From Aphis gossypii (lineage: Eukaryota; Arthropoda; Insecta; Hemiptera; Aphididae): 64,000 bases of DNA. A program made the position numbers and the translations under genes. The stretch covers positions 47,840,351 to 47,904,350 of the forward strand of contig NC_065533.1 in NCBI RefSeq assembly GCF_020184175.1, written 5' to 3'. Numbering within the stretch: position 1 is the stretch's first letter; each line of letters opens with the position of its first letter. Positions 48,001 to 60,807 of the stretch are shown piece by piece. Below the pieces are notes generated by a model. It made no database searches, was not told the origin of the DNA, and was given only the letters and a program-made list of their open reading frames with translations.

Positions 48001-51000
48001 TTATTAATTATTAGTTATTGTAGTTATCATTAGTTTATAATAGTTCGTATTAGATTGATATTTGAAAATATTATTTATTAGGTTGAATAATGGCTTAAAA
48101 ATTGTTATTTTCGTGTATATGTATACAATTTAGAGAGGATAAACAATTAGAATTAAGTACCGAGTGTTATGAAAAATGTAAATGTATGCAAGCGCGTGTT
48201 TTATATCTATATGTATTATGTATGAATGCAGGTAGGTTTATGCATATTATACCTAAAAATTACATACCCAAACACTCGTCGAATTTGTTTTTTCAAATCT
48301 AGCTTTAAATCGATTTTATTTGGATAAATGTTAGATTTTATACGTTTATACTTTTTATACGTTGATTGAAAAGAAAAGATGTGTACAAGACAAAATCGTT
48401 TTCAATAGATATGACATTTTTAAACCTATTTTATAATTTAATCATCAAACATTAATTTATGTCTACTCGTTGAAGACAGGTTAATTTTACTAATTTTATA
48501 GTGCGCACAGGTTTTGAAGTGCGTTTTAAGTATTCATTTTTCAACTATTGTTTTTCAAAGCACTTTATTGAAATCCAATTACTTGGTATTTTTTTTTTTT
48601 TGATATTTTCGGTTCATTAAAAACTATTGTCAAAAAATCTCTCGTATCGATGTCGTATGTCATGCAAAAATTCGTGTTTTCGTTTATAATTTCTATATCT
48701 AAATTGGATAACAATAAATTAACTCATACGATTTTACAGTGTCTATCTAATGATTGAGTTTTTTTAAATTTTTTAAATGTCTTATTTTACATTTATTTTA
48801 TTAATGTCCACTCTTCAGAGATGTTCAAACTATTTTAGCTCTTGATGTTTGTTTTTATTATCTACCACAGTATAATACATGGGTTTATTTTTTCTTTTTT
48901 TAGGAAATTTGAATTTCGTGTTATAGGTTGTGTTAAACATGATCATTAATGTTTGATATAATTGTATACTTAACTAAATTTAAAATCTTTTACTACTACT
49001 CCATAATTTTTTCTTCATTTAAATTTATAAATTTTTATCATGACCACATTTTTTCTTTCAGTTATAAATTTATTAAAATTCTGATTTTTAAAACTTCTAA
49101 ATATATTTAAGGACAGTAATTTTGATACCTTTAGTTTTCTATTAAAATTGTCTGTAGAGATACAACTTATTTTATTTTTCAAATATAAAGCACACATTTA
49201 ACTGTACATTTTTTAGATGATTTTTGGAAAATTCTGGTACCTATATTTGAATAAAAATTAATTTGAACAATAATTAGTTTCTGAGTTATTAAAATATTTA
49301 CAGTAAGAATAATAGTCTTAAAAATAATAAAAGTTCTAATAACGTTTAAAAATTTTTTTACAAAAATATAAAATAGATGTAGTGTATTGATGCAATATAA
49401 AGAATTTAGTATATATACTTAGAACATTAAAAATGTTAATAGATTGATATTATAAATCACTATAAATTTCATAGCACCAATATCTTCCAAGGTTTTTTAG
49501 GGTGTTTTCCATAAAATACTCGTTTTTATTTTTATTCTATTGAGTTTTAGCCTTAAAAGTAAGATTGGATATATGTGTGGCAAAAATGTCTAAAATATAA
49601 TATGCCCTATGTCGCACGAGTGTCGACCAAAAGCCACCGACATTCTCTTATTATAATATTTATATCATTATTATTACTAATTATTTTAGTACTCTTTCTT
49701 TTTTTTTTGGTATTTTAAGGGCAAACTAAGCTGGTGAATAGTTCACCGTATGGTCGTTACACCACTCCGTGTACTTTTATGTCTAATACAAATTAAATAT
49801 AAATGAAAAAATATTAATTATAATGAGTAGTAATTTGTTGATTTAATTGTAGTTATTATTTTTTTTTTTTAATTATAAGTAAGAAATTGTGTATGAAATT
49901 ATGTCGAGTGCTACGGTATGTATAGTGAATTACAGTTGAATCCCTATCGTCCACCCTCGACCGGTCCTTCACTCTTGTTGACCCGACTGAAGTACTATCG
50001 ATATTTAGTATATTACTTTAAAAATTCATTAATTCATATATTTTAATAAGTTATATGAAATTATAAAATATAATTGTATAGTTGACTTTTTTTAAAAAAT
50101 GATTTTTACTTAATATAGGCTTATATTCAATTTTTTAGTATAATATGTGTGTGCAATACATTTTTAATTTAATATTTTACATACTGTAAATCAGCATTTT
50201 TCTGTATTTTCTGATAAACCACAGTTACAAAAGTGACGGATTAGAAAGATTTTATTGTAGTTTAAAATCTTATCAGTATAACATTTCTTAGTAAATTTTT
50301 TTATTAGTGTTATGTATTTTAAAACTTAAAAATTCCAGTTCCAAAATTCTCCAAAATTAACTAAATCACTAATCAGTAGGACTCAGATTTTATTGTACTA
50401 AATAATAAAAAAAGCATATCTATTTTTTAAAAAAGCAAAAAAATAATAGTCAAAAACTAACTTAAACTAGGTATAAAATTAAATAAAAATTATCGAAAAT
50501 TAATTTAAATTAAAAAAAAAAAAAATTACAATTATTTATTTAGTTAGATTTTTAGTTGTGAAACTGACTCTATTGTCAGACAAAATATTTTAATGCATCG
50601 AAAATAAACGCTTTAAATCCTGAATTGATCGGTGCATACTTTATACAAGCTGTTTCGTTTAAATCAAACCTATAAAAGGACTCGGATTTTGTAGCAAAAT
50701 AAATCTTAAAAGAAGCCTTTTAAGTAGATAAAAACAGCATTTATTAAATTTAATTCTAAAAAAACGAAATTTAAATTACACACAATCATATTTTATTATT
50801 AAAAACAAATTTACGGCTATATATTTTAAATATAATTTAAATTGTTTTGCTGAAACTCATCCTATTGCAGGGTGTTAATACATTTTTAAACATACAAAAT
50901 GACGTTTCCACATCAACTGAATTGGTACATATTTCATATAAACTAAATTATTCAAATCATACCTACTCTTAAATTTTAACCAATTAGTAATAACCCGTAT

Positions 51001-51300
51001 TTTTACTGTATAAAGGAATACGCGTTGTTTTTCAAATTTTGTAAGATCGAGAATAAAATATTTTTTTTAGATAATTCGAGTGACTGTGACACGTAAAACG
51101 ATTATTGCGATTATTATCTAGGTATATTGTTTTCCTAGTCATTATTTAAATTGTCTACTTATGTCTCCACTCCAGAAATTTGCATTTGAGCTAATCGTCG
51201 GGAACACGGGAACTTATTACGTACAGCATTTACTTTTATTATTCTTTTGGAACTCGACAACGACCTGGTGCCCTATTTCCTATATCAATCTTAATACGTC
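48001..51300. other. 3.3 kb AT-rich desert
   Basis: No gene or clear repeat; several long A/T runs (48588-48602, 49855-49870). Confidence 0.45.
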
Positions 51301-51880
51301 AATATACCGCGTTCATATAATATGATATGTAATATAATGATAATATCTAAATCGTATAATCGTCTTCGGACGACCGAGCGATGTCGACGATGGACTGTTC
51401 GGCGGTCTGTGGGTGACAGTGGATGGGGGGGGGGTCACGCCACGTTGGGTGCGTGCGGTATAGGCGGCTGGAGTGAGTTTCGGGAGGGTGGCGATGGGTG
51501 TCCATGTGTGTGTGCGGCGTGTGTTCGCGGAAAACTCCGACGCCCGCGGTGGGCGTCGTCGACGACGGGAGGCGGTCGCAACCGTCTTTTGGCGCGCGCT
51601 AGCGTTTTCGGCGATTCGCCGGCCGGCCCGAGCGAGCACGTCGGCGACACGGTCACCACCGCCACCGCACATGACCGTCACGACGCGGCGACGACAGTCG
51701 GTGGCGGAAACGGCATCCGGCAACACCATCACTCTCGGGGACCCAGGAGCAGTCGTCTCGCCACAGTGATCCTCGGCCGTCAATTCCGTCGCTCACACAC
51801 ACACTCACGCAACCGAATAATAATATATCTGTGCAGGTACAACAACAGTAATAATAATAATAATAATAATACCTAATAAA
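51300..51880. other. Very GC-rich block open on both strands (possible coding exon)
   Basis: This is the most GC- and CpG-rich stretch apart from the 8756 gene. Three frames are open for about 90-180 codons. A plus frame from ATG 51494 to 51769 reads MGVHVCVRRVFAENSDARGG and ends TITLGDPGAVVSPQ. A longer plus frame starts at 51322. A minus frame ending at 51313 contains RVMVLPDAVSATD and DRVADVLARAGRRIAENAS. All have GC-rich third positions because the whole block is GC-rich, so codon bias cannot choose the strand. It could be a coding first exon or an untranslated leader with promoter. Confidence 0.35.
51848..51870. repeat. (AAT)n microsatellite
   Basis: Eight ATA/AAT units after an AAC-rich start. 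Confidence 0.85.
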
Positions 51881-54800
51881 AATAATTTTTCGCGACGATC
51901 GTATTAAACGTATATGGTATAGTAATAATGTCCACTGAAAATCGTTTGCTAAGTCAACGCCGCACACGCATGACATAGGTAATTCGACTATTATTGTCTT
52001 TAAACGCTGATCGGGTGATGCGTCGCGATAGAGGTAATGATGATAATAACATACGCTGTGTTTATAAATAAAACATTTTACGCACGCGAATTCGAAACGA
52101 CGTACCTAATTGTCCTGCCGATTGACCGGAAACACGGCGATTAATTAAATGTTCATTTTTGTGGCAAGAGGCGCTTTTTAAGAGGCGGAAAATAATTGTT
52201 TTTTTTTTTTTTTGAAATTTTACGTCGACTCGAGTTCTGTTTTTGACTTGCACTTTGGAGACGAGAAAACTGCGTCATCTTGTTAAAAATTTGCTATTTT
52301 TATTTTTTTATTTATATATCTATGGATATTCGTCTGCACGCCGTGAAAGTTATTTTGTGGCGAGCATATTAAATACTTGCGTGTTAGTACATAACTCCGA
52401 CCGTTGCCGATCGTATAATACTCGTGTCTCTCGTCATATTCACCTGTATTATTAAAATATTGTCATATTATTAAAATAATATACTTTGAAATTTTCGTTT
52501 AAAAGATTATTAAATAAAATTATTAAATTAAAGATTATATTATTTGTTCTAATAAAACGTGGTTTTGTACACGGTAGTCAATGATAAAATCAATCGTAGA
52601 TAGATATATTTAGATAAAATGTAGTTATAATAGTGTCAATATTATAAAGATAGGCTATACTGTATTAATAATAAAAAAAAAACAAAATTCCAAACATACT
52701 TAAATTAGAGTAAAACAAGGGAAAACTTTAAACGTGAAAATTACTCGCAATAACACTGAAATACTTTCATATACTTATAAATTAGGTACCTACCTATTTG
52801 AATAAAAGCTGATAACATTAAAGTTATAATATATTGTTTATAAAATTAAAAAATAATTATTAGCACTGGATATAGCAATGAACCATAATTTCTTTGGACT
52901 ATTGTTATTCTTATATTTTTTTCCAAAAATTGTTTGAGATTATGTCATTTTTTTTTTATTGGTTTGATATATTTTAATAACTACATTATTATTTGTACCT
53001 ATAAAGTATATAACAAGACAAATTTGAATGCAGATAGAGCTTTTAGTTCAATAATCACTCCAAATTTCTGAATGGTATAAATATATAATAATTAATAATA
53101 TAATAAATTATGATCAGCCATTGTTAACTACTATATTATTGATTTTCTTCGTCATTATTAATGAAAAATGTATAATAAATTGTTTTATTAATATACCAAA
53201 TATTATAATAATTGCGTTATTAAAAATGTTGCATTAATTAGTAATTAATAAAAAATAATATGTCTAAAGAAATTTCCAAAAACTTATATTTTATCAGATA
53301 TTGTAGATATTACAAAAAAAGGTTCATTAGATTTTTTAATATAAATTTTTTTCTTCTAAAGCGCTTTCCCGATCATAGTAGGTATGTGAAATTTATTTTG
53401 CACTTCATCCCACGCACAATAAACACATAACTTTATTAAGACAAACTTTTAATTGATTCATATTCGTTAGATATTTTAAAGTAATCTAATTTTTTATTGT
53501 AATACTTTTTTGATTCATCCTAATCATTATACATTGATTTGTGTTATATTAATTCTAATAAATTATATCTAATAAACTTACTGACAGGTTTTACTATATT
53601 CTATATCAATTAATGTTCCTATGTTTCAACATTTAAAGTCGAGTATTTACCGTGGTATAACAACACTTAAATATAATCATATTTTTTAAGTAATTACTTA
53701 TTTTAAGATACACTCACATTAGAATTGATATAGTGCATACGTATTTTATGATCTAAAATACTATACAAAAATTAATTAATTTTAGTAAGCATAATAATAT
53801 AGTTTATGCGTTTTATAAAAGAAACAGGGTTATATGTCTTAACCTTAAATAAAAAAAAACTAGATCAAAATCAAATGGAACGCTGTCAAAATTTACATTC
53901 GAGGGCCATAGTTGAAATTAAATATTAATATTTTTTTTGATAAGGGGAACAATTGTCAAGAGACAAATTGTCTTCAATTAAATATTTAGACAAAAGTGGC
54001 TGGTCATATAGTATCATAAAAACAATAACAAGAATTAAATCATTCAAATTTTGATAGAATTGATAAAATTCCGACGCTAAGAAAAACATGTATATTTTAA
54101 AATGCTAAAAGAATAAATTATAAGACTAATATTATAAAGTTTTTAAGTAGGTACACAATATTTGTAAAAAAATTTAAAGGTATAAAAAAAATATTACTTA
54201 AGAGTTTTGTAGAGTTATTCATAATTTGAACATAGATTCTCTCTCTAATTATAATAGATGATTCTTGCATAATATAGCTTGTATTGATTATAAACATATT
54301 TATACAATTAGTTTGATGTGAATACGACATTATGAAATATGATTTTTTTTTATACAATGTGATATATAATTTAATACTTAATATAGGTAATTTATTCAAT
54401 AAAAAACACATTTTAATGAATCGAAATATCACATAATACACCAAAAAAAATAATCATTTTCCTATTTGCTCAGTACCAGCATTTCACTAAATTTTAATCA
54501 TCAGTTAAGCCGTAATGGATAGTTTAGATTTTACATTTCTGGAAATTTGGAGTATTATATTGAATGTAATATCAGAATTTATATCACATGACTTCATTTT
54601 CATATGTTTATATAATAAATATAAATATTAAAGTGTAATAAATAATTTTAAAAAGTTCTGTATAAACTATAGATGACTTGTAAATTATCAAAATAATAGT
54701 TAGTTTAACAGTTCTTTACTATTTACCTAAATGATTGTGTACTGATATAATCTATAAAATACACCGTATTATTTTAATACTTGACTTATTTCCTAATACC

Positions 54801-55432
54801 TATGTATCTAATATTGAATACATTTTTATGATTTGTTTGAAAATGAAGATGAACAATTGTATAAATTCTGAGAGTATCGCCTTATTTTACAATAATATTA
54901 TAAAATATTTATTTTTAAAGAATTCGGTTTTTAACCTTTTCTTTTCGAAAGAGGTCAATAATTAATCTTTGAACGTTTATGTAATAATCAATAACAGAAA
55001 TCAGAAGTCATTTTAAGTTTAAATCACAAAAATTTAATGAAAATTAGGTTTATATTGTGGTCTTACATTGAAACCAATATAAAATATACGATATACTATA
55101 TGAGGTTTTAAGTAAATATATATATATATATTTACATGTTTAAAAGTTGTATTTTAAAACTGGAAATTATGCTCGTTTGAAACATTCGATTTGTGTTAAG
55201 CGCGTGCGTGACTGTTAGTTATAAAATTTTGAGTTTACATAATGGAAAATCGGTTGTCCGAAGTAAACTGAAAACTTGTGCTTAAAATAATTATTATGTT
55301 TATAATTTTGATGGTAACGGTTTATATATTATTATGGACATTCCTTATGTGAACTTTACAATTACATTACCAATGACACAGAATTTTAAAATTATTATAT
55401 ACCTACTCGAGTATTACCCAATACTATAATAG
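51881..55432. other. AT-rich spacer after a GC-richer tail
   Basis: 51881-52440 is moderately GC-rich, with no gene I can frame. 52440-55432 is AT-rich with no feature. Confidence 0.4.
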
Positions 55433-55506
55433 ATGCTGTTGCGCAGTTAGAGAAGGGAATAAAAACGACATCTGAAATTATTAGCGCGGACCAATTCGGG
55501 TCCAAG
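55433..55506 (+). CDS. Candidate internal exon (24 codons)
   Basis: Between an AG (weak acceptor ATACTATAATAG) and GTATAT lies AT plus 24 open codons reading AVAQLEKGIKTTSEIISADQ and then FGSK. Composition is protein-like and the segment is GC-richer than its left flank. The acceptor has a poor pyrimidine tract, and the same DNA is also open on the minus strand, so strand is not certain. No partner exon identified. Confidence 0.22.
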
Positions 55507-55509
55507 GTA

Positions 55510-55809
55510 TATCAAATTTCTCCTCTTTCTCCCTTTCTCCCCCAACGACAAGCATATATACTCATATATATATATATATAAGCCGATTAAAGACGTCGTC
55601 GATGGCAAACAAGGTCTTCATCGTCGTTGTCGGATCGTTTTCTGTCTTACCCCTAAACGAACGCGTGATATTGAAGTTAAAATACCCAGCTCTACTCCAA
55701 AGAGTTGTGTACCTGCAACCCCCATCCACCACTATCATCTCTTTCTCCTTTACTGTTCACCGATATACCTCTTCCATCTTCCGATTTTCCCTAGTGGAGC
55801 ATTTAACAC

Positions 55810-55877
<68 letters not shown>

Positions 55878-56060
55878 TACATATATATTATAAATCCCTC
55901 GATTCTCTAGTCGATGATGGAGACCCTGTGTGGAATCGAGAAGCGCATTTATTATTCATTCGTTTATCGTCGTAGTCTTGGTTCTTGTTGTTTCCATCTA
56001 ATCCCGTCTACTTAGCTGAGCAGGGGGAGCGATGACGGCGGGGAAGTTGTAAGAAGACGA
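55510..56060. other. GC-richer block around a long (CA)n tract
   Basis: A pyrimidine-rich run (CTCCTCTTTCTCCCTTTCTC) at about 55520 and an ORF from 55602 that runs into the (CA)n tract and has no conserved look. Confidence 0.3.
55811..55872. repeat. (CA)31 microsatellite
   Basis: Uninterrupted CA for about 62 bases, the longest perfect dinucleotide run in the window and likely polymorphic. Confidence 0.95.
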
Positions 56061-57020
56061 GTATTCTGGCTGATGATGCGATGACGTGAACTATATATAT
56101 AATCTTACTCCCTGTGTGGAATATGTATGGTGGTATTGAGGAATTCTTCTCTAAGTAGGTAGTTTACAACGCAGCGTACAACAATAGAATTCGGAACGTA
56201 TCGTACAATATTATATTAGCAAAGTAGGTACATGTAATTCTTGCATATGAAATTAAGAATGATTTTTAACACATTTATGAGTTTTTCAAAGTTAAAATAA
56301 ATTTTATAATAGTTAAAAAAATATAAAACTTAATGTACAGTATATTATGATATTAAAAGTCAGTTATTAGTTATTATTATAAAAAGGTATGTAGTACGAG
56401 TATTTACATTTAATGTATACGTTCAGTATTCACCTATCATTATTACGAAACTTAATATTATAATTTACAATAATAATGACTTTATTGCTTTGTATTATTT
56501 ACTGACATAGTTCACGGAACTTCCTTCATTGACCAAAGTAGTTGTAAAAATATACTATTTATTTAAGTCTATTAAATTATAAAAATCTGTGAATGACACC
56601 AAATTACACCAACACAAATAAAAATGAAAATTTTTTTTATCGCGCGTAGAGCCTTGTTTTTGTAGTACACGGCGTATGTAATGATAATAATAATATTATA
56701 ATGTGTATATTTTAGTCATCTATGTTACTGTGAGCGTATGTATGTGTATAGACGTCACACGGTATTTATTATGATGTAATATTAAATATATTTTCTCGCG
56801 GAGTTTCTGTTTAAAAAAAATAAATAAAAATCCAACCAAACGCATAGCTAAATTTATTAAATTCCCGTGTCGGACGCGAATTAATAGTAGTATGTATGCG
56901 CATACCTACCTATGTAATTTGTATGTACATATTATAAACAATAGAAGAGCGACTGATTTAACTGAGTAGGCAGCAGCTGAATAATAATAATATAATAATA
57001 CAGTAAATATTCGGGATTAC
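56061..57020. other. AT-rich spacer
   Basis: Slightly GC-richer from 56640. No gene framed. Confidence 0.35.
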
Positions 57021-57080
57021 ACAATTCGAATTGTCGTCGCAGTCGTTGTCGCAATCGTATACAACTCGATGTAATGGCAT
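57021..57080 (-). CDS. Candidate exon with LDL-receptor class A-like motif
   Basis: On the minus strand TTTTATATTGTGTACAG is a fair acceptor, followed in frame by MPLHRVVYDCDNDCDDNSNC and then GTAATC, a possible donor. LDLa modules end with the pattern C-D-x-x-x-D-C-x-D-x-S-x-x-x-C, which this resembles (CDNDCDDNSNC), with PL-x-R before it. The usual SDE acid pair is missing and the upstream cysteines are not in the exon. The AAC/GAC-rich DNA could produce this by chance, and another minus frame is open across the same bases. Confidence 0.18.
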
Positions 57081-59097
57081 CTGTACACAATATAAAACAA
57101 AACGGTAAATGGACATTATTTTTATCACACGCTACGGCGGGTGAAGAGACAAGAGATTTTTGAGGGTCGTTTGCGAAAAGGGTTGCAATTTGTAATTTCA
57201 CCGTAGGTACACGTTTCAATAATAACTGCAGTATATTATAACCCATGAAACAATTTAATAAAAAATAAGTTACAATATAGTCCTTGATTTATGTATGATA
57301 TAAGTGTAAAAATGAAAAAAATTAGCTAATTACCTACTATGTAGTATTTAGTATGATAGAACAGTCAAATTTTAAGTCTTATCAAATTATATTATTTTCT
57401 TTATTTTATAATACGTTTTAAAACTTTTTCTTTAATTTTCAACAATTATATATTTTATAATTGTAAAAATTGTTCATTATTTTATGTGAGCCAAAGAGAA
57501 AATTAGAGCAATTAATTTTAAAACAGCAGCATAATTTATAAAACCAGCTCCAATCCATACATATATAATGTATTTAAATTTAATATTTATATTATTATTA
57601 AAATATAAATTTATGAATAATATCAAATGATATTTCGTTGATGTAATGTAAGATTTTTACAATAAACTATGAGAGTTAAAACAAAACTGCGTTTTATAAT
57701 ATTCCATTTTGGCAAATAATATAATATACCTACCTACATGTTCGGTTTTTCTAAATGAAATTTTATTAAATTAATTAAATGTCGTATCGACATGGTACTG
57801 TGATGTTAAATTTTACATTTATTGTTATACCTATAGTATATTATTGAAAAAAAAACGTAATTAAAAAAAAATGCAGTTATATAACGAGGCATTTTTAATC
57901 GATTATCCCTGTGTTTTATACATTTAGTTTTCGACCATCGATAACGTGGCGCTCCATTTAAACTGTTGACGTGTGGAATTGCAGCAATTTGCAGGAAATA
58001 TTAAAGTAGCTGTGCCGTAAAATAAAAAAAAATCACCGACGACAATCCAACACTTCCTCGGAAAATATTAAATTGGCCTCGATGTACAATGCGTTACAAT
58101 CATCGTCCATATTATGCTATACGACTATCCTACGTCATAAATCATAATAACACTGCTACGACTCTTATAAATGCATTTCGCGTATTGACGACAGACATAC
58201 AAATAGATACTGTTGCATTACATACAATAAGGCGTTCGGCTATATTATTATATATAATAATAAAAAACGCAACATTCTATTTTTGTTCATCTTGGCCCTA
58301 GGATAGCGAGAGGAACAGGAAATGAGACGAAGACGTGATTTATTTTGAATAGTACTTGTATTCTATTTGAGATTTTGACTCGTAGAGTCGAAAAAAGTCA
58401 CACATTGAGCAGTTCCGACCTGTATAGTATGTGTAGTATGTAATATCAAAATATACTAGTTGACAATATTTACTCGATTTATGTAATTTATTATACACGA
58501 CATAAATTGTAACATATATTAAAATCCTGTATTATTTTAATGTGTAGGTTCCTACGTATTTATATTAAGTGGTACATTTTTATTATTTTATACGACTCAA
58601 TTAGATACAATAATATTCTCCGAACAAATATGTTATTTTATAGTTTATTTTGAACTTCTAATTAGTTTTTAATTTTTTTTTTTTATAATTATTACAATTC
58701 ATATAAGTAAAATTAACTCAAATAAATTAGTGATTTATGTTAAATTTGCTTAAGTACAAACCCTATTAGTCCAATTAATTGATACCAAAATAATATAACT
58801 TACTATGGTCATGGTATAGAACTTAGAGTAGAATATATTTTTATATATTGAATTCTAATTACTAACTTTACCTACTGGTTTCTTTTAATGAAAAAAAAAA
58901 ATGTGTGGATTTGTTTATAATGAGTGTCCAACGACGAGTGTCTATTTTATACCTAAACAGCCATTTATAAATTATGGATGATAGTGCGTAGCCTTCAATC
59001 TTCACAATGCTTAGCTAAAGAAATTAAATCATAATAAACAGAAAATAATAATAATAAATATAAATCGTGGCCACTACTGTTGAAACGTTCATCTCAG
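57081..59097. other. AT-rich spacer with GC-richer stretch 57880-58420
   Basis: The richer stretch (GATAACGTGGCGCTCC, ACACTTCCTCGG) has no coherent frame. A 26-codon Cys-containing ORF at 58901 (MCGFVYNECPTTS) is too weak to call. Confidence 0.35.
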
Positions 59098-59175
59098 CCA
59101 AAGCAGTCTGCTTGTGAAACTCTTAGAGATCTTGGTGGGAAATACAAGGAAGGGTGGACGCGTATCGCAAAATAA
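59098..59175 (+). CDS. Candidate terminal exon (25 codons and stop)
   Basis: After AACGTTCATCTCAG (acceptor-like) the frame reads PKQSACETLRDLGGKYKEGW, then TRIAK and stop. It remains open upstream of the AG (WPLLLKRSSQ), so splicing is not required. It could be the C-terminal part of a plus-strand gene or of a repeat ORF. The family is not recognised. Confidence 0.22.
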   Translation, partial: PKQSACETLRDLGGKYKEGWTRIAK

Positions 59176-59324
59176 TATTTAATTACAAATGAAAACTTGT
59201 TTGTGTTACATACATATATATATATATAATATATATGTACTTATAATATCGCGTCAATGTTTTACCGCCACTACTCGTCAACGGCCGACTGATATTATAT
59301 ATTATATAATGTACATGTATATAC

Positions 59325-59417
59325 AAACAAGGAACGGACGTCGCGCGCGAAGCAATTTTGGCGTTTCGTCACGGTTTCGAGGCGGGTCGACGGGTACAAC
59401 AAACGTTTTTACAGCAT
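59325..59417 (-). CDS. Candidate minus-strand exon (30 codons)
   Basis: Preceded by TTTTCTCGACCCGATTGCAG and followed by GTATAT, the 93-base segment has 2 + 30 codons + 1: AVKTFVVPVDPPRNRDETPK and then LLRARRPFLV. Its entry phase does not fit directly onto the 60684-60807 exon. Joined to that exon it would instead read RCCKNVCC and stop after 16 codons. A plus frame over the same DNA is also open, so this is tentative. Confidence 0.22.
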
Positions 59418-60683
59418 CTGCAATCGGGTCGAGAAAACTTTTCCATAGGTCTTCTCATTACGGAAAAAACGTCTAAAATATTCAGACAACCGTCGTCATA
59501 TAACTTCTGTTTCTTCTACCATAACCTCTATGAAAGACTTGTCTTTTGAGATATTATTGTGTACATTGTCGTTGCGAGTGATGAATACCTACTTCGCGGT
59601 TATACTGTATATCTGTGATACGCTAAAAAGGCATGCGCCGACCGTGACGTTTAATTTTTATGTACGGCGTGGTTAAAGAACTTTTTCTAATGTATTTTGA
59701 TGTTCATAAAAGTCGTCGTCGTATAATAATAGATACCATCATATATATTTGGATTTTAAGCTTTTAAAATCACGACATATTTTATTTCATTTAACTAAAT
59801 TTGATAACCTGCAGGATACTTATCGTATTTTATTTGGAACAAAAAAGTTTTGCTTAAAAAATATAATAAAAATAATCAATATAGGTTCTATTTGTAGAAG
59901 TTTTTAATTCACTGAACATTTTTACGTTTACGTCTTTCATTTTAGCTTAGAAAAAAAAATCAAAATAACGTAATACATGTTGAGTTTTGATTTGATAACC
60001 ATTAAAAATCATTCACCACGAAAGAAGATATTACAATATTACAGTTTGTAGTTAATGATTGCTCTCCCTTATAATTCGATATTTTAATTTTAGCTACCTT
60101 GTGTCTCGACTCTCGAGTCCATAACTATACTATTAACTTCTTAAGTGGTAACATTCACATAAATGCTTGAGGCCAATATAATACTATGTGTCCAACATTA
60201 AAGAATTTCAATATTTTTGTTTCAACTTTCAACTAAATAACCTTGCATTTTTACTAAAACTTTTCAATTGGATAGAGTAATTAAAGTAAAATATTAAATT
60301 AAATTTCTATCTCCAAACTATACACTCGGATTACCCTATTTATTATTTTCAAATTTTTAAAATATTTTAATTTTCATATTAATTAAAAGCCTAAATTATT
60401 AGGAAAAAAATGGGTGATTCAAATCAAGACTCAGTAATTGAGGTGATATAATATCCAAGAAAATTATATTTTACAAATAAAGCAAATGTCTTTAATGGAA
60501 AAAGGTTTAGGAAATTCAATGTCATTAAAGCTGAAATACTTTGTGTTAGGCTTGGTCTTATAACAACTCAATCAAATTGTTTAATAATTTAATGTTAGAG
60601 TTTGATGATATATAGTCACACTGGTTAGGTTTGACCGAGTGAAAAAGTACACTACGGATAATAAAATATAATATCGAACATAC
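59418..60683. other. Spacer, probably intron of the minus-strand gene
   Basis: AT-rich between 59700 and 60640. Very short splice-bounded segments on the minus strand near 59607-59636 and 60093-60119 were seen but are too short to trust. Confidence 0.3.
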
Positions 60684-60807
60684 CGACCGTTGTAATGTAC
60701 CGGAGGCAGCGACGGATCGCGAGTTTTAATGGTGATGGCACCGGCAGCAACAGACATCGCACCCGCTATTTCCCTACTACCCAAAACTCGGAGCGAGGAA
60801 GACATGA
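60684..60807 (-). CDS. Internal exon of an unrecognised gene (downstream exon)
   Basis: The minus strand shows CTGTTTATGTAATTTTCCCATAG, a strong acceptor (positions to 60808), then 124 bases, then CGGTCG followed by GTATGT, a strong donor. The frame carries 2 bases in and 2 bases out. It reads MSSSLRVLGSREIAGAMSVA, then AGAITIKTRDPSLPPVHYNG. The two entry bases TC complete a TTC (Phe) codon with the last base of the 61558-61664 exon, so the two join in phase. No stop is present and the codon mix is ordinary. The product family is not recognised; the sequence looks like part of a folded, soluble domain. The frame stays open past the donor for a while, but that part is hydrophobic A/T sequence typical of intron. 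Confidence 0.6.

Noticed and set aside
55602..55910. 102-codon ORF starting MANKVFIVVVGSF
   Set aside because: A third of it is encoded by the (CA)n tract and the rest has no coherent codon pattern.
58901..58981. Third possible THAP-like start (MCGFVYNECPTTSVYF)
   Set aside because: Cysteine spacing (C-x6-C) does not suit THAP, and the frame stops after 26 codons with no donor.
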